Positions 1 to 10,466 of a stretch of DNA of 64,000 bases are shown here, one piece after another. A program made the translations under genes and the position numbers. The stretch lies in contig NC_084811.1 in assembly GCF_963583255.1 (NCBI RefSeq), positions 14,340,088 through 14,404,087 of the forward strand. The letters are read 5' to 3'. Source of the DNA: Pyrus communis (Eukaryota > Streptophyta > Magnoliopsida > Rosales > Rosaceae). The notes beneath the pieces were generated by a model. The model saw only the letters and a program-made list of their open reading frames with translations, ran no database searches and was not told the DNA's origin. Within the stretch, counting starts at the first letter, position 1; every line of letters begins with the position of its first letter.

Positions 1-151
1 AAGAAACAGATAACAGGAGGAAGCTCAGACCTTCGGGGGAAACCAAAAGAACCATCCTGCTGCCCAGTTCAAGAAGTAGCACAAAGGAAAATCAACGATG
101 GGCAGAAACCAGTTCAAGAGTAAGCCTGTGGAATCACAAAGATCAAAGCCT
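1..151 (-). other. Edge of the antisense gene module in element A
   Basis: The first 151 bases match the right-hand end of the ~1.9-kb module that is complete in element J (matching part 62038-62190) and in element C (up to 24407). It ends at a CAATGC hexamer (152-157), as in J and C. The strand given is that of the leucine-zipper ORF, which would lie to the left of the window. Only the distal, non-ORF end is visible. Element A is therefore likely a fourth carrier of the module; this is inferred from the flank alone. Confidence 0.6.
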
Positions 152-2053
152 CAATGCAATCACCAAGGAGAAGAGGGAATTTACACTCCATAACCAGATT
201 TGCGTCCCTAAACTCTTCTCTTTGTTAATTACATTCTGCCATGTTTAGTATGTTTAAATGTTTTTTGTGTGTTTACTTATGTTTTGTGTGAATCTATGCT
301 TAAAACATTGAGGACAATGTTTGATTTAAGTGTGGGGGGGTAACTAAAGTGTTTTGATGCAAATTCGTAGGGTTTTATCCACCATAACTTCTAATGTTGT
401 TCCTTGCTATTTTAAGGTGTTTTTAAGTTGTTTTAGAGTGTTTTAGTGTGTTTTGTTTTATAATTCGAAAATCCCATAAAAATTTGAAAAATTGTTTTGA
501 AAAACCCAAAAAGAGTTGTTTTAAAGTTGTTTTTGTGTGTGTGTTTGTGTCTTAGGGTACCTTCCAACACAATGATAAGGATTTGGTTTATAATTGCATG
601 ACGGTTAGAAAGAGTTATAAACATAGAGAAAAGTTTGATTTACTCTTGGTATATGCTTGGTTATGGTTATAATGTATGACTTCACATGCAATCATAAAAG
701 AAAAAAAAATTCGTTTTTGTAACATGCTTGAAGGAAGGAACTCAAACAAACGCTACAACCCTGAGAGACTTGAGCCTATAACGTTCTTTGGAGAGTATAA
801 TCTGTGATTTCTTGTTTTCTAAAGTCGTTGCAAGATCTCATTATTCTTTGCTTGGTTACTACCTAGAAGGCGTTTTATCATATAGTTCCAAATGCTAGAA
901 CTCATGCCCATTTCATTCAAAGCATGTTATTGATTTGCATAACACCTATTCAAGAAGAAGTTGTGTAGTGACCACCACCATAGCCAAATAGCCTTACTTT
1001 CCATACTTCGTATATGTTGTAAGTTTTAACCCCGTTGAGCCTTGTTTAGCCTTTATTCTTTGTTTACCCACATTTTCCTCACCTAGCCTAGTTTAGGACA
1101 ATCCCCACCCTTGTTCTTAAAAGATAGTGAGCATGACTTAATTGAATTCCTTTTGAGTTACATTATGAAAGAAAATAAGTGTGGGGGAGAGAATGTTTAA
1201 GTGTTTATGTTTTGAGATTCAAAAGAAAAGAAAAAGAAAAGAAAAAAAAAAAAAAAAAAAGAGAAAAGAAAGAAAGAAAGAAAAAAAGAGCTTAAAAAAA
1301 AAATGAAAATAAGTGAAAATGAACTCACGAGCGTTGATGGTTGAAGAAAGGGTCCAAAAAAAGATGAATATGGCCCTAAGTTCTGTGTAATTCCCCCTTG
1401 AGTGATCAAAGTTGACTTCTGCATTCTAAAGGAAATTCTAAGTGCCTAATTCAATACTTTGCTCACTATTGCTTGAAGAACGTTTGTTATCCTTACCTTT
1501 CATTTTTAGCCAATTACCCCAAGCCCCGTTACAACCCTTGACTTCTATATTGAGTGTTATGTATTTCAATTGTGGAGTTTGAACTTGGTATGAGCTTATG
1601 GTGTCACTGGTTCTCGCGTCTAAGTAGTAGCATTCCATTCATGAGATCATATCTAAACATGCTTATTAACTCCAGAAAATGCTTTCCTTATTATAACATA
1701 TGTGAGTGTTCGTCTACATGTTTACATCAATCTTCTCACATATACCTAGTGTAGGGTGTGTAGTCAGAAAATCTGTGTGAAAAACGAGAGTACATCTAGT
1801 AAGAAATTGAGGGAATTCTCTAAGGCATGTTACTACATTCAAAACAAGGTTTTAAATGCTTAATTGTGAACTAGTATGTGGTGACTATGATTAAGAATGT
1901 ACTTAAGTGTAAAGATGGCTCAAATCTGTGAGAATAATGCTTTTTAACTTGTCATGTGCATTGGAAGTCCCTGATACGATTGTTGGAAGGTGTAGGTTGT
2001 GTTTTGTTCTTTTTGTTTTGTTTTTCTGTTTTGCTCGAGGACTAGCAAAAGCT

Positions 2054-2068
2054 AAGTGTGGGGGTATT
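2054..2068 (+). other. 3' polypurine tract of element A
   Basis: The purine-rich AAGTGTGGGGG motif ends a few bases before the TG of the 3' LTR, where plus-strand DNA synthesis is primed in LTR elements. Two similar motifs occur upstream in the same internal region (see findings). Confidence 0.7.
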
Positions 2069-2755
2069 TGATAGGAGCATATTTATGCGACTTAAATGGC
2101 TTGTTCTCGTACATTTACGTTATGTTTCTTTAGTTATTTTAGTACTTTAAGCTATTTTCGTGTGTTTGTAGGTCCAAAGGGCTAAAGGAGCAAAAAGATG
2201 CATTTTGGAGACTTTTGGAGCACTTTTGGGCTAAGGACGGATAGCTTATGCTTGAAGCCAAAGTGTTGGACGAAATTGAAGACCTAATTGGAGCCAAAGT
2301 GTTGGAACCTTGTTCTCTTTAGTTTTAGGACATTTAAACCTTTCCTAATCCCAATCATGCCATGCATAACACACATCCATTCTAACACATTGTCATTGCA
2401 CATGCATTTCCTTCATTAGTTAACCCACATGCACTTATCACTTATCATCACCACATATCATATCACTTAATCACTTATCACTTATCATCACCACTTAACC
2501 ACTTATCATATCATAACCACATATCATATCACTTATCACTTATCACTTAACATATCATCCACCTACTTCACCTAGAACATCCACTTCACCTACAACATCC
2601 ACCTACTTCACCTACAACATCCACTTCACCTACAACATCCACCTACTTCACCTACAACATCCACCTACTTCACCTACAACCTCCACTTACTTCACCAACC
2701 TCACACACTTACTTCACCTACAAATGACATAGCCATATGTTCCCTCCACTACTCC

Positions 2756-2763
2756 TATAAATA
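2756..2763 (+). promoter_or_regulatory. LTR TATA box (element A)
   Basis: TATAAATA in a strongly conserved context (after CTCCACTACTCC). It recurs at the same place in the type-1 LTRs: 6002-6009, 9165-9172, 20117-20124, 26692-26699, 58830-58837, and on the minus strand at 28844-28851 and 35723-35730. It should set the U3/R boundary about 30 bp downstream. Confidence 0.65.
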
Positions 2764-2967
2764 CCCTTGCATTCATTCATTCATAAACATCTCATTTCAT
2801 ACACAACACACCACAAACACATCCCTTTCTCTCTTAGCCGTGAGTCTCCCTTAGAATCCAAAAACCATCTTTCCATTTCCATCACTCCTCACTCCATTCC
2901 ACACTTCCATTCCCCCAAACCAACTATCCTTAGACCTTATGCTACAATAAAGAGGAAGAGAAGAGGG

Positions 2968-3013
2968 CCTAAACGTTCATACAATTCAAGTTTGAGTTGT
3001 TGGAATGTTTAGG
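2968..3013 (+). other. LTR stem-loop (46 nt), single copy
   Basis: Left arm CCTAAACGTTCATACAATTC, loop AAGTTT, right arm GAGTTGTTGGAATGTTTAGG. The arms are complementary at 18 of 20 positions if G-U pairs are allowed. It is present in every type-1 and type-2 LTR I checked, and duplicated in some (for example 6209-6254 and 6327-6372). Function unknown. Confidence 0.6.
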
Positions 3014-3998
3014 TGTTTCTTTGATTTCAATGTTTAATTTTAATTCTCTTTGTTTTGTATGAGGAACTAAACCCCCCCTTAGCTAGGGGGTGATTCGAAA
3101 TATATGTTTATGCTTGCATTTTGATTTGATTAATTCTAATTGCGTTTCATAAGTTGTGGTTCAATTTGTTTAACCGTTTGATTGATAACTTATTTATGAA
3201 TGTTTATTAAGAATGCGCGCTTAATTTTCATGCATCAATATGACGCTAGAATATAAGTGAGTTTCACCTAATAGTTACGAACTTATATTCACAAGTAGTG
3301 GAGGTTGCTTATAAACAATCGCGTTAAATGAATTCTTGGCACGAGTTTCATGCTCATCATAGTAACGAATGCCTCGTCAACACTTACAGTTTTCATAATG
3401 CTTAATGATCTTTGATTGTATCTTTATTGTGCTGTTCACGTAAAGGACTTTTGGAGAATGTTGTGAATTGCGTTGCGCTAACCCATCCAATTCATTAACT
3501 TAAGGAAAACTTGACGGTTAATTTAAGCGGACCTAATTAACCCGGGGTGATGAGTTTCATAATTTATTGAAATGCAATTGGAAATCTTTTTATTATGCAA
3601 GTGTAACATATGTGGAGATGACCCCCTTAGCTATTCTATCATCCATTCATTCCATTTCATCAATTTCATATTTACATTCTGTTTTAATTTGTTCATTTAA
3701 TTTAATTTCGTATAAACTTAAATCCCCCTTTACTTTAATGTCAATTTAGTTAGAAATCATTTTAGTTTGTGTTTTTTAAAAGCATTTTGAGTTCTTGGTT
3801 TGTTTTAGAGTTTTAAAGTTTAGTTTTACATTCTTTGAGTCTAATTTAGTGTTTTATATTGCGTTTTTACGTTTTTGAGTCAAATCCAAGTGATTAACAA
3901 TCCCTCCTAATCCCCGGTCCAGAACGATCCCTACTTATACTTATACTACAATTTGACGAAAAGAGGGTTTAATTTGTGTGCGTATAAATCACGCATCA

Positions 3999-5020
3999 CT
4001 TGTTTTCTGCCATAAATTGACCAAAGGAGTTCACCCTAAGTCGTGCTTTACTATCCTTTAAGAACAAAGGTATGGAAAGTCCTAATCTAGGCTAGGTGAG
4101 GATAATGTGGCTAACAACGAAAATAGGCTTTTAAAAAGGCTCAAGAGGGTTAATCCTACAATACATATGAAAAGGAATAGGCTTTTTGGCTCTGGCTTGA
4201 CTAACAACTTCATCTTATTGTATGTTATGCAATCAATACCATGCTTTGAATGAAATGGGCATGAGTTCTAGTATTTGGAACTATAATGAAATGCATTCTA
4301 AGTAGCAACCAAGCGAAGAATGATGAGATCATGCAACGACTTTAGAAAACAAGAAATCACAGATTATACTCTCCAAAGAACGTTATAGGCTCAAGTCTCT
4401 CAGGGTTGTAGCGTTAGTTTGAGTTTCTTCCTTCAAGCATGTTACAAAAACTGATTTTTTTTCCTTTATGATTACATGTGAATTCATAAGCTATAACCAT
4501 AACCAAGCATAAACCAAAGCACAAATCACTTCCAGCCATGTTTACAATATTCTTTAATAGTCATGCAATTAAAAACCAAATCCTCATCATTGTGTTGGAA
4601 GGTGACCTAAGACACAAACAAACACACAAAAACAACTTAAAAACAACTCTTTTTGGGTTTTTCAAAACTATTTTGTAATTTTTTTGTAAATTTTTCGGAT
4701 TTTCTGATCAAAAGACATAAAAACACTCCAAAACACTCTAAAAACACTTAAAAACAGTGTGAAACAACATTATAAGTGATAGGTGATAAAATCCCACGAA
4801 AATCATGTAAAATCATGCAAAAGCAATTTGTTTACCCCCCCCACACTTAAATCAAACATTGTCCTCAATGTTTCACACAAAGACTCACATCCAAACAAAC
4901 AATATAAACTAACTAACATGACAAAAGTAAAAATAATAAAGAGATAGAGATTGAGGAACGCAAATCTGATTTTGTAGCTTGAATTGGTGAATTGCCCACT
5001 TCCTCTCTCGTTGAATGCAT
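3999..5020 (-). other. 3' non-coding internal region of element D
   Basis: No gene seen. It is collinear, in reverse complement, with the 3' internal regions of A, C, I and J. It holds an internal polypurine-like motif at 4835-4850 beside a conserved ACATTGTCCTCAATGTTT stretch. Element A interrupts it at the middle purine motif, which lies left of A. Confidence 0.7.
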
Positions 5021-5069
5021 GGGTTGCCTCCCAAGAAGCGCTTGCTTTAACGTCGTGCAGCCGGACGAA
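5021..5069 (-). other. Conserved post-coding block (GGGAGGCAACCCA core), element D
   Basis: On the minus strand this reads CCGGCTGC...ACGTTAAAGCAAGCGCTTCTTGGGAGGCAACCC. It directly follows the end of the truncated coding region. It recurs in E (36362-36409), I (54279-54326) and J (60231-60278) although the coding sequence next to it differs or is deleted. I recall similar blocks in Athila/Tat-type plant elements; the role is unknown. Confidence 0.65.
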
Positions 5070-5083
5070 CGTTCTTCTTATCC

Positions 5084-5350
5084 TCACTTGGAGCCCACGG
5101 CATGGAGTGGAATGTCCTCCACAACTTGCCCTTCAACACTTTCGTAATATGGCTCTATGAATGGGAGGGGATAGTGATCCTCCCTAATGGTGGTATTTTG
5201 GTTCCGGAAGTCCATGTAAATGCTCCCACCACCTTGAAATCGATTTGGAACCTGCACCAAAGAAGGTAACAACCGATTAGTTGAAATGGGAATTGGAATT
5301 GGGATTGGAGACTTACTAGGATGTTGTGGCAATGCCCCTAGGGCAGCCAC
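5084..5350 (-). pseudogene. C-terminal end of gag-protease polyprotein (D)
   Basis: The minus-strand reading frame runs from the LTR M insertion (5351) to a stop near 5084. It is rich in Pro/Ile repeats (PIPIPIPIS), then contains a FRNQNTTIREDHYPLPFIEPYYE segment (first 20 residues only are quoted from longer sequence elsewhere), and ends HAVGSK. The same segment is uninterrupted in element E (36418-36700 region, ending HAVSPSED), where it continues from KIGEMVA. This proves that LTR M split one coding region here. Beyond being a post-protease extension, no function can be assigned. Confidence 0.6.
5346..5350. repeat. TSD of solo LTR M (left copy)
   Basis: GCCAC directly before the LTR; the right copy GCCAC is at 7298-7302. 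The perfect 5-bp duplication proves insertion by integrase into the D coding region. Confidence 0.9.
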
Positions 5351-7297
5351 TGATAGGAGCATATTCATGCGACTTAAATGGCTTGTTCTCGTGCATTTAC
5401 GTTATGTTTCTTTAGTTATTTTAGTACTTTAAGCTATTTTCGTGTGTTTATAGGTCCAAAGGGCTAAAGGAGCAAAAAGATGCATTTTGGAGACTTTTGG
5501 AGCACTTTTGGGCTAAGGATGGATAGCTTATGCTTGGAGCCAAAGTGTTGGACGAAATTGAAGACCTAATTGAAGACCAAAGTGTTGGAACCTTGTTCTC
5601 TTTAGTTTTAGGACATTTAAAACCTTTCCTAATCCCAATCATGCCATGCATAACACACATCCATTCTAACACATTGTCATTGCACATGCATTTCCTTCAT
5701 TAGTTAATTCACATGCTCCATACTTATCATCACCACTCATTACTTATCACATATCATCACCACTTATCACTTATCATTCACCACTTATCATATCATACAT
5801 TCATTTATCACTTATCATAATCATTCACTTATCACTTAACATATCATACACTTATCACTTATCACTCATAATCATCTACAACATCCACCTACTTCACCTA
5901 CAACCTCCACCTACTTCACCTACAACATCCACCTAATTCACCTACAACATCCACCTACTTCACCTACAAATGACATAGCCATATGTTCCCTCCACTACTC
6001 CTATAAATACCCTTGCATTCATTCATTCATGAATATCTCATTCCATACAAAACACATAACACAAACACTTCCCCTTAGAATCCAAAACCGTGAGTCCCCC
6101 ATCCACTTCTCCTCCATTGCTTCCATTTCCACCACTCCTCATCCATTTCCATAATCCCCCAAACCTCACCTTAGACCTTGTGCTACAACAACGAGGAAGA
6201 TAAGAGGGCCTAAACGTTCATACAATTCAAGTGTGAGTTGTTGGAATGTTTAGGTGTTTCTTTGATTTCAAAGTTTAAATTCAATTCTCTTTGTTTTGTA
6301 CGTATGAGGAATGGAAGAGAAGAGTGCCTAAACGTTCATACAATTCAAGTTTGAGTTGTTGGAATGTTTAGGTGTTTCTTTGATTTCAAAGTTATGAGGA
6401 ACTAAACCCCCTTTAGCTAGGGGGTGATTCGAAACTATGTTTATACTTGCAATATGAATTGATTACCTTTCGTTGGAATTTCATAAGTTTTGAATTCAAT
6501 TTGTTTAACCGTTTGATTGATAACTTATTTATGAATGTTTATTAAGAATGCGCGCTTAATTTTCATGCATAAATATGACGCTAGAATATAAGTGAATTTC
6601 ACCTAATCGTTATGAACTTATATTCACAAGTAGTGGAGGTTGCTTATAAACAATCGTGTTAAACGAATTCTTGGCATAAGTTTCATGCGTATTCCATAGT
6701 AACGAATGCCTTGTCAATACTTATAGTTTTCATAATGCTTAATGATCTTTGATTGTATCTTTATTGTGCTGTTCACGTAAAGGACTTTTGGAGAATGTGG
6801 TGAATTGCGTTATGCTAACCCATCCAATTCATTAACTTAAGGAAAACTTGACGGTTAATTTAAGCGGACCTAATTAACCCGGGGCGTTGAGTTTCATAAT
6901 TTATCGAAAGACCAACTGAGAATCAATCTTGTATGCAAGTGTAACATGTGTGGAGAAGAACCCCTTGGCTATTCCATCATCCATATTTTCATCTCATTCA
7001 TATTTACGTTCTGCCTTTAATTACAATTTGTCCATTTAATTTAATCTCGTCAAATCAAACCCCCCCCTTTACTTTCTTGTTCTTTAGTGCTTAGAATCTG
7101 TTTAGTTTATGTTTTAAAGTATTTTTGAATTCTTTGAGTCTAGTATAGTGTTTTAAACTTTATTTTACGTTTTTTTGAGTCAATTCCAAGTGATTAACAA
7201 TCCCTCCTAATCCCCGGTCCAGAACGATCCCTACTTATACTTATACTACAATTGACAAAAAGAGGGTTTAATTTGTGTGCGTATAAAGCTCGCATCA
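5351..7297 (+). mobile_element. Solo LTR M (1947 bp) in element D
   Basis: Complete LTR from TGATAGGAGCATATTCATGC to GCTCGCATCA with a perfect GCCAC TSD and no internal sequence, so it is a solo LTR left by LTR-LTR recombination. TATAAATA is at 6002-6009. The hairpin occurs twice (6209-6254 and 6327-6372), and the CCCCTTTAGCTAGGGGG palindrome lies near 6409-6425. Confidence 0.9.
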
Positions 7298-8526
7298 GCC
7301 ACCATCTCGCCAATTTTATCCTTAGGTACGGCCAGATTGGGTGCTTGTAGGGCAATGGCGTGCTTCTTGTGCTTCCCTCCAATTCCTTCCTCGATGGTGG
7401 TTCTAGATGCATCCTTCTTATAGGTGTTGAACGTTCCTGCCCTATATTTTTAATTGTACCAATGGCAAAACAAGAACGAACATCATTAGGATTCTCAATG
7501 GATTCAGAAACTTTAAAGTTAATCGTATCACCACCAAACTCCATAGTTAAGGCTCCCTTGGCCACGTCAATCTTGGTGTGGGCTGTTTTCATGAAAGGTC
7601 GTCCAAGTAAGAGTGGCGATGGTGGAGAGTGGGTTGAATCCTCCATGTCAAGCACATAGAAATCTGCAGGAAAAATCAAGTGGTCTACCTGCACCAAAAC
7701 ATCTTCCAAAACTCCTCTTGGGTATGCATTAGATCGATCGGCTAATTGAATAATAACACCATCATTTTTAAGCTCTCCTAGATTCATAGATGCATAAACA
7801 GAGTATGACATGACATTAATTGATGCACCTAAATCTAGCATAGCATGCTCGAACCTTGTATTACCAATTACACAAGGGATAGTGAAACTACCTGGATCTT
7901 TGCATTTAGGTGGCAGCTTTCTTTGCAACATTGCAGAGACATTCTCACTTACATGTACCACCTCCTTCTCCCGAATCCGTTTCCTTGTTGTACAAATCTT
8001 TCTTAAAAACTTAGCATACTTCGGAATTTGCTTTATTGCATCAAGGAGCCGGATATTGACATGCACCTTCCTAAACGTCTCCAGGATGTCTTTTTCATCC
8101 TCCTCCTTCTTTGTTTGCAAAAATCTGTGAGGAAAAGGAACATTGGGTGGAACGGGGTTAGAATTAATCAAATTTGAACCCAACTTACCTTTGGTGGCCG
8201 AATGAGATGCATTGGATGAAGTAGTGTCCTTAGGTGCTTGCGGCAAAGGGGATTGTGTCCTTGCCGTGGGCTTGTTTGCAGCCTCATCTTCATGATGCAA
8301 CGTCTCGTCTTCATTAGGACTTGTTTTGGATGGTGTGGATGTAGTGCCAACTTCTTTTCCACTCCTCAAGGTGATTGCGTTGGCCGTTTCGAACCCTCCC
8401 TTTGGATTGACAATGGTTGAGCTTGGGAGCTTGCCTTGGTCTCGGAATTGTCCCACAAACTCCGCAATCTGCCCTATTTGCTTCTCTAAGTGGTCCATCC
8501 TTTTGTCTTGGTTTTTGTATTGCCTT
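7298..8526 (-). pseudogene. Protease region, duplicated copy 1 (element D)
   Basis: Minus-strand reading frame with, in order: a coiled-coil-like KRMDHLEKQIGQIAEFVGQF segment, a LRSGKEV linker, a PNVPFPHRF motif, the aspartic protease core with DLGASINVM (one catalytic Asp of a retropepsin dimer), and the LLLGRPFM motif typical of plant Ty3/gypsy proteases. It is nearly identical to 10467-11700. A 1-bp deletion near 7420 (relative to the other copy) shifts the frame, so the reading frame runs on into LTR M. The coding sequence is broken at both ends by the LTRs. Confidence 0.75.
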
Positions 8527-10466
8527 TTCATGCGACTTAAATGGCTTGTTCTCGTGCATTTACGTTATGTTTCTTTAGTTATTTTAGTACTTTAAGCTAT
8601 TTTCGTGTGTTTATAGGTCCAAAGGGCTAAAGGAGCAAAACGATGCATTTTGGAGACTTTTGGAGCACTTTTGGGCTAAGGATGGATAGCTTATGCTTGG
8701 AGCCAAAGTGTTGGACGAAATTGAAGACCTAATTGAAGACCAAAGTGTTGGAACCTTGTTCTCTTTAGTTTTAGGACATTTAAAACCTTTCCTAATCCCA
8801 ATCATGCCATGCATAACACACATCCATTCTAACACATTGTCATTGCACATGCATTTCCTTCATTAGTTAATTCACATGCTCCATACTTATCATCACCACT
8901 CATTACTTATCACATATCATCACCACTTATCACTTATCATTCACCACTTATCATATCATACATTCATTTATCACTTATCATAATCATTCACTTATCACTT
9001 AACATATCATACACTTATCACTTATCACTCATAATCATCTACAACATCCACCTACTTCACCTACAACCTCCACCTACTTCACCTACAACATCCACCTAAT
9101 TCACCTACAACATCCACCTACTTCACCTACAAATGACATAGCCATATGTTCCCTCCACTACTCCTATAAATACCCTTGCATTCATTCATTCATGTACATC
9201 TCTCCATTTCTCACACCACAACACAAACACACACCATCTTCACATCCTGAAATTCCTTTCCTTGCCGTGGGTTTCTTTCCATTTTCTATCTTTCCTCATC
9301 CATTTCCATAAGTCCCCAATCCATTCAACACACCAACAACATCCCTTAGACCTTGTGCCATAATAACGAAGAAGAGAAGAGTGCCTAAACGTTCATACAA
9401 TTCAAGTTTGAGTTGTTGGAATGTTTAGGTGTTTCTTTGATTTCAATGTTTAAATTCAATTTTCTTTGTTTTGTAATGGAAGAGAAGAGTGCCTAAACGT
9501 TCATACAATTCAAGTTTGAGTTGTTGGAATGTTTAGGTGTTTCTTTGATTTCAAAGTTATGAGGAACTAAACCCCCTTTAGCTAGGGGGTGATTTGAAAC
9601 TATGTTTATATTTGCAATATGAATTGATTAACTTTCGTTGGAATTTCATAAGTTGTGGATTCAATTTGTTTAACCGTTTGATTGATAACTTATTTATGAA
9701 TGTTTATTAAGAATGCGCGCTTAATTTTCATGCATAAATATGACGCTAGAATATAAGTGAATTTCACCTAATCGTTATGAACTTATATTCACAAGTAGTG
9801 GAGGTTGCTTATAAACAATCGCGTTAAACGAATTCTTGGCATAAGTTTCATGCATATTCCATAGTAACGAATGCCTCGTCGATGTTTATGATTTCCGTTG
9901 AACTTAATGATCTTTGTTGAATGTCTCTATCATGCGTATTCCATAGTTAGGGACTTTGATTAAGAATAATTTGGTTGTAATGCGTATTCCATTCAATCCA
10001 ACGAATCTAGGGAAATCTGAAAGTTAATTTAAGCGGACCTAATTAACTTGGAGCATTGAGTTTCATAATTTATCGAAAGACCAACTGAGAATCAATATTG
10101 TATGCAAGTGTAACATGTGTGGAGAAGAACCCCTTAGCTATTCCATCATCCATATTTTCATCACATTCATATTTACATTTTGCCTTTAATTACAATTTGT
10201 CCATTTAATTTAATCTCGTCCAAACACAATCCCCCCTTTACTTTATTGTTCAATTTAATTAGAAATCAATTTAGTTTATGTTTTAAAGTATTTTTGAATT
10301 CTTTGAGTCTAGTATAGTGTTTTAAACTTTATTTTACGTTTTTTTGAGTCAATTCCAAGTGATTAACAATCCCTCCTAATCCCCGGTCCAGAACGATCCC
10401 TACTTATACTTATACTACAATTGACAAAAAGAGGGTTTAATTTGTGTGCGTATAAAGCTCGCATCA
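8527..10466 (+). repeat. LTR M', duplicated and truncated at its 5' end
   Basis: It has lost the terminal TGATAGGAGCATA; it is joined to the protease/gag frame through a shared TTCATG (8527-8532). It ends GCTCGCATCA and is followed by GCCAC, as LTR M is. The first ~660 bp are near-identical to LTR M. The parts at about 9194-9350 and 9880-10030 are clearly different, and the latter matches LTR L (39719-39875). It is a mosaic LTR inside a tandem duplication. Confidence 0.8.

Larger units (their letters stand above)
1..3998 (+). mobile_element. LTR retrotransposon A, 3' part (plus strand)
   Basis: Internal 3' region (152-2068) followed by a complete 3' LTR (2069-3998); the rest lies left of the window. 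The internal part is collinear with 24408-26066 (element C) and 62191-64000 (element J), and is non-coding in all of them. It contains purine motifs at 328-340 and 1177-1190, an A/G-rich tract at about 1205-1310, and the 3' polypurine tract at 2054-2068. It was inserted into minus-strand element D: the bases after the LTR (CTTGT, 3999-4003) would be the right TSD copy, and the left copy is outside the window. Confidence 0.85.
2069..3998 (+). repeat. 3' LTR of element A (1930 bp)
   Basis: Starts TGATAGGAGCATA and ends GTATAAATCACGCATCA. U3 has TATCACTTATCA-type repeats and a CCACCTACTTCACCTACAACAT minisatellite (about 2561-2724). A TATAAATA box is at 2756-2763. Downstream lie a 46-nt hairpin (2968-3013, single copy) and a CCCCCTTAGCTAGGGGG palindrome (about 3076-3092). 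The same organisation recurs in the LTRs of C and J, so this is one subfamily (type 1). Confidence 0.9.

Noticed and set aside
1197..1424. Phe/Ser-rich frames over A/G tracts (also near 17935, 53125, 63204)
   Set aside because: They are translations of low-complexity purine/pyrimidine tracts and differ in frame between copies.
7360..8420. Plus-strand frames opposite the protease region (also 10446-11590)
   Set aside because: Shadows of the minus-strand protease frame; they show no recognisable domain.
5351..10466. A complete plus-strand element with LTRs M and M'
   Set aside because: GCCAC flanks the whole span, but the DNA between the LTRs is a duplicate of the host element in antisense, there is no PBS or polypurine tract, and M' lacks the TGATAGG end; a tandem duplication explains it better.
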